Shown: positions 56,894-64,000 of the stretch, in pieces | Numbering within the stretch: position 1 is the first letter of the stretch | How the letters are laid out: every line of letters starts with the position of its first letter | NCBI GenBank assembly: GCA_028751875.1 | Contig: CM054140.1 | Location: 11,346,112-11,410,111 of the forward strand | Direction: 5' to 3' | DNA length: 64,000 nt | Origin: Rapana venosa | Lineage: Eukaryota; Mollusca; Gastropoda; Neogastropoda; Muricidae | Notes under the pieces: generated by a model | Seen by the model: the letters and a program-made list of their open reading frames with translations, nothing else | Told to the model about the DNA's origin: nothing | Database searches by the model: none | Translations under genes and position numbers: made by a program

Positions 56894-57248
56894 ACCTGGT
56901 GGTTAGATTGATGCATTCGTGATCTGCTGACCCGGGTTCGATTCTCGTTCAAGAGGATTTTTCCTCTGGAGTTAATATCAGTGCCGACTCCACTCTCCCC
57001 AAAAGTCCTTCGGGTGAGAATATAAACCGAGGTCCCGTGTGCGAACGCTCGCACAACATCTTGCGCACACGTTCAAATCCGTTCCGCCTTTCGGAAGAGT
57101 AGGCCATTGTGTGCCAGTGGAAACGGATGACAAAATTGACAAAACTGCATGCACACGGGGATTGGATGAAAAAAGCATATAAGAGCTTATTCCATTATTC
57201 TTGAAATAAAAGAAAAGAAAGAAAAGAAAGATAAGTGTGTGTGTGTGT

Positions 57249-57307
<59 letters not shown>

Positions 57308-57649
57308 TGTTGTTGTGTGTGTGTGTGTGTTTATTCTTTTATATCGAGGATAATGGAATAAGCACTCATGTGCTTTTTACATCCAGTCCCCGTGTGCATG
57401 CAGTTTTGTAAATTTTGTCATCTATTCCCACCAGCACACAATGGCATATTCTTTCGAAAAGCGGAACAGGATTTAACGCGTGCGCAAGATGTTCTGCATG
57501 CGTTCGCACACGGGGCCTCTGTTTATAGTCTCATCCGAAGTACTTTGACATTCAGTTCGATTTTTTTGTCAAACTGGGAAGAAAGGGCGAGGCTGGGAAT
57601 CGAACCCACAACCTCACGGTTGACTTGTGGGCAGGTGTGTGTGTGTGTA

Positions 57650-57738
<89 letters not shown>

Positions 57739-58103
57739 CTGTAGATTGTTTTCCTTATTCCACGGCTAGAGCTCCGATGACATTTTGCTTATGCGGCCGT
57801 TTTTGCTCACCATGAAGGCAGCTGTATTCTGACTTCGGGGATGTATACTGTGTATGTCCGTGTTTCCGAAACCCACCAAACTCTGACTCGAATTATGGGA
57901 TCTTTAACGTGCAAATTTGATTTTCTGCGTGCGTGTATACACGCGCTGAATTAAAACCGTGGCAGGTCACCACTTGAAGTTGACGTGAGAGATTGTAAAA
58001 ATGCCCACACTTAATGCACCAGACGCCGCCGAGATTTGAACCTATGGGATCGACGTCAAATGGTCTGAACGATTCGGCTAGCTATGGTGTCCGTCATCTA
58101 TAG

Positions 58104-58159
<56 letters not shown>

Positions 58160-58219
58160 TGATAGATAGATGGTTAGATAGATGGATAGATGATAGATAG
58201 AGGGGCAGACAGACAGAGA

Positions 58220-58279
<60 letters not shown>

Positions 58280-58356
58280 TAGATAGATAGATAGATAGAT
58301 AGACAGACAGATAGATAGATAGATGGACAGACAGACAGACAGATAGACAGATAGAC

Positions 58357-58426
<70 letters not shown>

Positions 58427-58969
58427 TGGATCTCACAAGGTCTGATAGCGAGCACAGCTTATTTGAAGAACCAGATCTTGTCTATTCCTGAAGTCGAAAC
58501 GCGGGTGCCTTAACAGAGGGATAAAAATTGGTCCATTCGCAGAATCCCGTCATTGGTAAACCTCAGAGGATCGGGAAAAAATCTTGCTTTTTTTTTACAC
58601 AGCATTATTAAACAATCCCCAAAATCCGTGTGAGGCTTCTTTAATAGTTGGTAAACGGTGGCATTGCATACACAAAATGTCACCATCACAATCGGTGAAC
58701 GTTGGAGCTCTCACATAAAAGAAAACGAAGAACGAAAAAAAATGTGTATATGCAAAATGTCGTCTGCTTTGAAGTTAACTATTGGACAGTCCAGCGGCTG
58801 GGGATAATTTTACACCAGTGATTACCACCATCCATTATCCAGAATTATTATGTTCTTTTCTTTTAACCAGGTTATCATCGTTTGTTGTAATCGTAGTTTT
58901 AATGCTGTGTTGGTGCACACCGTGCTTTCATACACACACACACACACACACGCACACACACGCACGCAC

Positions 58970-59023
<54 letters not shown>

Positions 59024-60779
59024 CGCGGAGGACAGACAAGACAAGCCTTGATGGAGACAGACAGACAAACAAAATGTTAAATCAGTAAAACATACATCAA
59101 AACATATCCTAAGGTTTGTTTCCTGGAGGAAACTGGACTGTTCAGAAGTAAGTCGGGATTTCGCAGACCAAGTCTTCTCAGCTGCAGTGTTGAGCTCGTG
59201 ATCTGATGACCTAGGTTCGAGCCTTACCGAGGTCCTCTTGGTGTTTAATCCATAGCCTGGGGGATAGTTTGTGGGCGTTCTGAGCGTTGGGCAAAGAAGA
59301 AGAATGATCAAATCTCAGCTGTGATAGTTACTACAAGCATGGCAAGTTTGTTATGACTATGAAGCTTTATAAAATCAGAATACATACACCATCCATATCT
59401 ATACAGGATCGTAACGCAAAATACACACAATCATCCATATTCACGCAGGATCCGAACGCAGAATATACACAATCATCCATATTTACGCAGGATCCGAACG
59501 CAGGATACACACAATATCCATATTTACGCAGGATCCGAACGCAGAATACACACAATCTCCATATTTACGCAGGATCCGAGCGCAGAATACACACAATCAT
59601 CCATATTTACGCAGGATCCAAACGCAGAATACACACAATCATCCATATTTACGCAGGATCCGAACGCAGAATACACACAATCTCCATATTTACGCAGGAT
59701 CCCAACTCAGGATACACATTCTTTCTATATTATCTATGCAGGATCCCAACTCAGATTGGCTACACTCTGACTTTATATTTTGTCACTTTTCCATTGTTCT
59801 CCTATATTACTCTTGCATTCATACCGCACCTACTAAGGCATCCCAGAAATAAAAGCCACTCTTTGCGAAAAACTAGCCTCTGACTCCAGACACATGATTT
59901 TCCACAAATTTGGTAGGTGTGAAATTTTTTTTCAGCAAACATTGCACACCTTCCCTCCACCCCCCAGTCCTTTGTCTTCTGCTAGCTTCCTAACCACAAT
60001 AATATGCATGCGCTGGGTCAACACTGCAAGAACACAAGCCATCCTCATTTGATGATCATTTCCAACTTTCTCGTGACTACCTGGTATTGCTGTATGTCCT
60101 CAATCCCACAAACAAGTACACAGTGCATTTTTTCATACTGTAAAAAAAAATCTGTGAAAATCGGCAGAATTGTTTTCCTCCCCGACTAGGACTCAATAGA
60201 AGATACTACATGACCCGGAAACTAAAAGGTGGGGATGTAGCCAATCTCTTAGCATCCATTATTATCTACGCAGGTTCCGCCGTGCTGAATTATCTCCCTT
60301 TCTTGGGCGACCTTCCCGGAGACCCGATCCAGAAATCCAAAGTGCTGGCCAGCAGCGAGTTTCTCTTGGCCTTCGTCAGAGAGCACGTGGCGGACCACAG
60401 GAAGAGGCTGGAGGAGGAGGGGGAGGTGGAGGACACGGACTTCATCTTCAGCTACCTCCGCCACATGCGGGACCTTCAGTCACGTGGTGTTGTGGACACC
60501 ACGGTGAATGGTCAGTGCAGCATGACAGACGTGACATTTGGGGGGGCTGGTAAGGTTGGGGGTTTCTTTTTTTTTTTTTTTTGGGGGGGGGGGGGGGGTG
60601 GGGTTTGGTTGGGTTTTGTTTTGGTTTGATTTTTTGTTTTATTTGTTGTTTTCTTACGGTGGTCAGAAGTGCAGGTACAGACTGCTGTAGTTATTCATGT
60701 CTTTACCCTTTCACAAGGCTGCCAACTCTGTCTCAGACAGACAGACAGACAAAACAGAAAGACAGACAGACAGAGAGAC

Positions 60780-60859
<80 letters not shown>

Positions 60860-61094
60860 CCAATTGGGGTTTGGGGTTTTATAATATTCCATGCTCTGAA
60901 AGCCCAAGAACTGTTAAGTATAGTTGGCGTGCAAAAAGTTAAAGTAGTTCATATTTCTTTGGAAAAATCGCTCTTGATAATGCTAACATTATTTATTCTT
61001 GTTGTACTGTTTTGCTTGAAGTTTCTTTTGTCAAAATGCTTACCTCCTTTTATACAAAGCCGGTGGCTTTACAATTAAAATCCTGAGTTCCTGA

Positions 61095-61172
<78 letters not shown>

Positions 61173-63021
61173 GTGTTGACTAATCACTGCACACACACAC
61201 ACTTAGCTAACTCCTTACTGATGTCTTGATATCACTTCTTCTACCACTTCTCTCTACCCTCTGCCATTCTGTGGGACTCCACAGAGGTCCAGTCTGTTCA
61301 GTTCTGGATCATGTCGAGGTTTTGTTCCTCGGCTAGAGCTCCAATGTTCACCAGTAGTGGACATTTTGTGTCTGCGGCCTTGTTTTGCCCACCATGAAGA
61401 TAGCGGCATTCCAACTTCGGAGATGTATGCTGGGTGTGTTCGTATTTCCTTAACCCACCGATGGCTGACATGAATTACGGGATGTTTACGTTCGTGTTTG
61501 ATCTGCATGTGTGTATACACGAAGGGAATCAAGACACTGGTAGGTCCGCGCTTGAAGTTGACCTGAGAGATCGTAGACGTCCCCACCCTTAATTCACCAG
61601 GCGCCACCAAGATTCGAACCGAGGACTTCATGAACCCATGGGATTGAAGTCGAAGGGTGTTAACCACTCGGCTATAGCCTGCGTCAATGACGTCTTTAAA
61701 ACATTTTGCTCTGTCTGCCTTCTCTGGCTTTCTGGCCTTGTCTACAGGTCAGTGCCAAGGAGGCCGGTTTAGTGACGGCAGTCACAGATGCACGACTGTG
61801 GTTGTCCCAGATGACTTGCCGTCGTCCTACCAAATTGCGTTCAAGGAAATAATCCCGTCTGCAATCAATCCACCCATATTGTGCCACAGCACTGATGCCT
61901 TCCTGCGATGCAGTTGTTCTCGATTGAGGACAGCGTGAGACAAAGAACGAACGAGCAAAAATGATGAATTAACCAGAAGCAAACTATGTTACCCTTTTCT
62001 ATGGGAAGGCGGGTTTTCTTTGCGAGCTGACTCACTTCAGAATGTAAAACATTCTCAGAACAAGGAAGAATTTCAGCGAGACCGACCTCTCCATTCTAGA
62101 GGAGTAACGGGACATAGAGACAGATCCATGATATTGCGCGGTTAATCATGACGGGGGAGGATAGCTCAGTGATCAGAACACTCGCTTTCCCCAAGCTAAG
62201 GTTAAGCACGTGAGCGTGGTTACCAAAATGGATGGGTGACCGTCTACACGCCTTGGCTTCAGTACAGTCCCCACAGTTCACCCAGCTGTAAATGGGTACC
62301 TTTCCTCTTTAGGGTCAGGAAAGGTAAAGCAGCGAGGGAGAGAGATGGGCGCCGTCCTCACTATGCTGTTTCCTGGAGAAGCTGAGGTCTCTGAAATCTC
62401 TCTCCCCAACGTCCGCATAGGTTATGGGATCGGACACCATTACCTTTCCATAATGACGTCCCTCGCTGCTCTCTAATGCTGCTACTCTCTCTGTTAACAC
62501 ACGCCATCACAGAGCTTCTGTTGCTGGACTGTACAGATCCTGGAGACATGTGGGTTCACCTGTGTTGGTTTTCTTTTCAGAGGAGGCTCTAACAAACTGC
62601 GTGTCTGACCTCTTTATTGCGGGGTCGGATTCCACTCCTTCCATTCTTCTCTGGACCCTGCTCTTCTTCCTCCACCACCCCCACGTCCAGGACAAGTGCT
62701 TCCAGGAAATCTCTGACGTCATCGGACCTCACCGCCCGCCCTCCATGAGTGACAGAGCCAAGATGCCGTACCTGGAGGCCACCATCTGGGAGGTGCTGAG
62801 ATTAGCCGACATCGGCCCTCTTAGCGGTATACACTCCACTTCTGCTGACGTCACGTTTCGAGGTTACGTCATTCCCAAGGGCACTTCCGTCATCACACAT
62901 CTGACGACAGTCCTGCATGATCCTGAAATCTGGGGAGATCCTGAAAACTTCCGGCCTGAGAGATTTATCGGCCCTGACGGAAAACTGTCGAAACGAAGCG
63001 AACTCATTCCTTTCGGCATAG
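54037..63021 (+). CDS. Cytochrome P450, CYP2-clan (gene 2), four exons in window, 3' end missing
   Basis: Paralogue of gene 1 on the opposite strand. Exons 54037-54385, 56429-56725, 60274-60510 and 62581-63021 join to 1324 nt (441 codons plus 1 nt). All introns are GT-AG and phase 1. Landmarks: N-terminal anchor and proline hinge, C-helix WKEQR, I-helix AGSDST (308-313), EVLR (365-368), PERF and PFGIG at the end of exon 4. The heme-cysteine exon (expected about 182 nt, beginning GRRxCxG) is not found between 63022 and 64000 and should lie to the right. In the I-helix, Ser312 stands where gene 1 has the usual Thr. Expected role: ER-bound monooxygenase with unknown substrate. Confidence 0.92.
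54890..55220. other. Gene 2 intron 1, unassigned part
   Basis: G-run at 54880-54893; otherwise no recognised repeat from 54390 to 55220. Confidence 0.4.
55223..55542 (-). mobile_element. SINE family A with stem-loop and (ATG)n tail, in gene 2 intron 1
   Basis: (ATC)n on the plus strand, TATAGCGCTGAATCTTGTAA, AACAAATCAAAGCGCT, then an intact body to ATCCGAAGGAC. Headless. Confidence 0.88.
55613..55895 (-). mobile_element. Repeat family D, near-complete
   Basis: Antisense of 63390-63745: CCTGTCAGTATAAGTAGC, CCACCCTCTGGAAAT, GGTCCATTCTCTTGCC, GCTGGGCCTGACTTGTCAGG-like and CGCTTAACTGC. Confidence 0.75.
56215..56370 (+). mobile_element. SINE family A, 3' half
   Basis: CGCCTTTCGGAAGAGTAGGC, GCCAGTGGGAATGAATGACA, then the TTCCCTTATCATCGAAATAA end. 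It lies about 60 bp before gene 2 exon 2. Confidence 0.78.
56429..56725 (+). CDS. P450 gene 2, exon 2 (C-helix)
   Basis: 297 nt. Acceptor AACCCAG ends at 56428; donor GTCAGT starts at 56726. Encodes [39 protein letters not shown] and TRFDYQDP. About 47 contiguous bases around the [13 protein letters not shown] codons are identical to gene 1 exon 2. Confidence 0.95.
56811..56892. repeat. (CT)n
   Basis: About 80 bp, 90 bases after gene 2 exon 2. Confidence 0.95.
56893..57215 (+). mobile_element. SINE family A, full-length, head 1
   Basis: ACCTGGTGGTTAGATTGATG, CCCGGGTTCGATTCTCG, TCTGGAGTTAATATCAGTGC, through to the ATTCCATTATTCTTGAAATA end and (AAAG)n. Confidence 0.87.
57235..57330. repeat. 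(TG)n
   Basis: About 95 bp. Confidence 0.95.
57331..57641 (-). mobile_element. SINE family A body with head 2
   Basis: ATATCGAGGATAATGG to TTGACATTCAGTTCGATTTT, TGGGAATCGAACCCACAACC. Same linker (TTTGACAAAAAAATCG in sense) as 17585-18056, so head 2 is a true subfamily. Confidence 0.87.
57634..57742. repeat. (TG)n
   Basis: About 105 bp. Confidence 0.95.
57765..58095 (-). mobile_element. SINE family B, full-length
   Basis: Minus strand ends in the head AGCCGAATCGTTCAGACC, GGTTCAAATCTCGGCGGC; body ACTTCAAGTGGTGACCTGCC, AAAGATCCCATAATTCGAGT, CCGAAGTCAGAATACAGC. Confidence 0.8.
58099..58428. repeat. (GATA)n/(GACA)n array
   Basis: About 330 bp. 58430-58930 holds nothing recognised. Confidence 0.95.
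58932..59022. repeat. (CA)n with CGCA interruptions
   Basis: About 90 bp. Confidence 0.95.
59395..59750. repeat. 40-42-bp minisatellite, about 9 copies, gene 2 intron 2
   Basis: Unit ATCCATATTTACGCAGGATC plus CGAACGCAGAATACACACA. The 42-bp form is 14 codons, which gives a repetitive but meaningless open frame. Confidence 0.93.
60274..60510 (+). CDS. P450 gene 2, exon 3
   Basis: 237 nt. Acceptor TACGCAG ends at 60273; donor GTCAGT starts at 60511. Encodes [35 protein letters not shown] and [14 protein letters not shown]. Same length and phase as exon 3 of gene 1. Confidence 0.94.
60565..60650. repeat. T-run, G-run and T/G-rich tract just after gene 2 exon 3
   Basis: Poly-T then poly-G about 60-90 bases past the donor. 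Confidence 0.85.
60733..60860. repeat. (GACA)n and (CT)n
   Basis: GACA units, then about 75 bp of CT. Confidence 0.93.
60868..61172 (+). mobile_element. Repeat family F 3' end plus (CT)n
   Basis: CATGCTCTGAAAGCCC, TTGATAATGCTAACATTATT, TCAAAATGCTTACC, then ATCCTGAGTTCCTGAGTT and about 75 bp of (CT)n. Opposite-strand partner at 19129-19347. Confidence 0.68.
61315..61690 (-). mobile_element. SINE family B, full-length
   Basis: Minus strand: AGCCGAGTGGTTAACACCC, CCTCGGTTCGAATCTTGGTG (both Pol III boxes), GGGTGGGGACGTC, ACTTCAAGCGCGGACC. Confidence 0.85.
62151..62452 (+). mobile_element. SINE family C (tRNA-5S chimeric), full-length, gene 2 intron 3
   Basis: ATAGCTCAGTGATCAGAACA, AAGGTTAAGCACGTGAGCG, AAATGGATGGGTGACCG; older than the 48005 copy. 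Confidence 0.83.
62581..63021 (+). CDS. P450 gene 2, exon 4 (I-helix, ExxR, PERF)
   Basis: 441 nt. Acceptor TTTTCTTTTCAG ends at 62580; donor GTAAAG starts at 63022. Encodes [55 protein letters not shown] and the end of the heme-loop lead-in, PFGIG. A (GATA)n array starts within about 15 bases of the donor. Confidence 0.95.
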
Positions 63022-63029
63022 GTAAAGGC

Positions 63030-63047
63030 AGATATAGATAGATAGAT

Positions 63048-63130
<83 letters not shown>

Positions 63131-63132
63131 CA
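63030..63132. repeat. (GATA)n directly after gene 2 exon 4 donor
   Basis: About 100 bp of GATA beginning about 10 bases past the GT. Confidence 0.95.
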
Positions 63133-63389
63133 CGTGCTTGTTAAGCAAAGCAAAACAACTGATACTGCTAAACAAAAACTATCAACAGTAAAACATAGGG
63201 TTAGGTCTCAGATTCTGCAAACTAATACCACAGCACCGTCTTTGGCTTGCTTCAGTATTTATATACTTTTACAATACTTTTTTTACATGCATAATTATGT
63301 ACGTAAGTAATCACCATTTTTATACACAGGCAGATAATCGCTACACTTCAGTGAAACACAAAATACTTACTTCCAGTGCCATGCTTCTT

Positions 63390-63745
63390 CTTCTTCTTCC
63401 TCGAACGCTCAGACGGCAGCCACTGTTGTCTGTCATATGAGCGAAAATGCGTCGCGGCTTCAGTTAAGCGCCTGGCAAGTCAGGCCTAGCACATCAAACT
63501 TCGGCATGGGAGAGAATTGTTTTAAGTCTTTCTGGAAAAAAAAGGGCGGAAGATTGGACCAAGAAGGCAGGAAAAAAATAAGAAGGAGGTGCCATGAAGA
63601 AAAGAAACAAGGCAGAGACAAAGGGGAGATGGAAATGAGGGAATTCTTAGTTCAGAATTTCAGAAAGGGGGGGGGGGGGGGGGGTACTTATACTGACAGG
63701 ACCCCCTCCACCCCCACCCACCTCCGGCGTCCCCAGGGGAAGATT
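63390..63745 (+). mobile_element. Repeat family D, most complete copy
   Basis: CTTCCTCGAACGCTCAGACG, ATGAGCGAAAATGCGTCGC, AGTTAAGCGCCTGGCAAGTC, GAAGATTGGACCAAGAAGG, a G-run at 63668, then ACTGACAGGACCCCC and GGCGTCCCCAGGGGAAG. Confidence 0.78.
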
Positions 63746-63787
63746 CTGTATACTGTTATTATGATTATCATTATGGCTATGATTGTT

Positions 63788-63799
63788 GTGATGATGACG

Positions 63800-63840
<41 letters not shown>

Positions 63841-64000
63841 TGTTGTTGTTGTTTTTATCATCATCATCATTATTATTATTGTTATTGTTATTAACAGTAG
63901 TAGTAGTAGTAGTAGTATCATCACCATCATTATTATTATTATTATTTTTAATACCATCATCATAATTATTTATTATTATTGTTGTTTTGCTGTGATTATA
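63788..64000. repeat. (ATT)n, (GTT)n, (ATC)n, (GTA)n trinucleotide array to window edge
   Basis: Mixed trinucleotides; no stem-loop or LINE body seen beside it. Confidence 0.93.

Noticed and set aside
59353..59883. 176-aa frame with a 14-residue repeated peptide
   Set aside because: The 42-bp minisatellite unit happens to be a multiple of three; 40-bp units break the phase of the repeat, and it lies in gene 2 intron 2.
61687..61938. 83-aa plus and 63-aa minus frames
   Set aside because: Short, overlapping, in gene 2 intron 3, no conserved motif; faint transposase-like wording on the minus strand is not enough.

Overview
This window is animal nuclear DNA: split genes with GT-AG introns, tRNA-derived SINEs, several non-LTR retrotransposon (LINE) families, and a very heavy load of di-, tri- and tetranucleotide microsatellites. 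There are no operons, no bacterial-type genes and no dense long ORFs. Repeat style and gene structure suggest a lophotrochozoan, most likely a marine gastropod mollusc; this is inference, as nothing in the sequence fixes the species.

Only two protein-coding genes are well supported. They are paralogous CYP2-clan cytochrome P450 genes in divergent (head-to-head) orientation, with start codons about 19.8 kb apart. Gene 1 (minus strand, ATG at 34193) has five exons: 34193-33848, 29523-29227, 26554-26318, 24467-24027 and a terminal heme-binding exon at 22116-21935. All junctions are phase 1 and the joined product is 500 aa. A second, about 97% identical terminal exon lies 4.9 kb further downstream (17005-16824). 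Gene 2 (plus strand, ATG at 54037) has exons 54037-54385, 56429-56725, 60274-60510 and 62581-63021; its heme exon must lie beyond the right edge. Internal exon lengths (297, 237, 441 nt) are identical in both genes. A 210-bp block of exon 1 is almost identical between the genes, while the rest is clearly diverged.

Nearly everything else is repetitive. Family A is a tRNA-headed SINE with about 25 copies or fragments. Family B is a second SINE with a Ser/Leu-tRNA-like head. Family C has a tRNA A-box fused to a 5S rRNA-like internal promoter. Family D is an unclassified dispersed repeat. LINE remains include an RNase H-bearing I/Jockey-like copy (2.4-4.0 kb), two fragments with the LFADDIxLLSDT-type RT (10.6-11.4 and 23.1-23.9 kb, minus strand), and CR1/L2-like copies (31.1-32.8, 36.8-37.7 and 48.5-49.0 kb). 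Many family A SINEs end in the same stem-loop plus (ATT)n tail as the CR1/L2-like LINE, which points to that LINE as their mobilising partner.

Layout: 0-16.8 kb, repeats only; 16.8-34.2 kb, P450 gene 1 (minus) with a 41-bp minisatellite in intron 3; 34.2-54.0 kb, the shared upstream region, including a tandem segmental duplication (about 37.85-42.6 kb); 54.0-64.0 kb, P450 gene 2 (plus), incomplete at the right edge. Open frames such as the long ones at 13.4-14.0, 29.8-31.0, 45.5-45.9 and 9.1-9.6 kb are simple-repeat artefacts.
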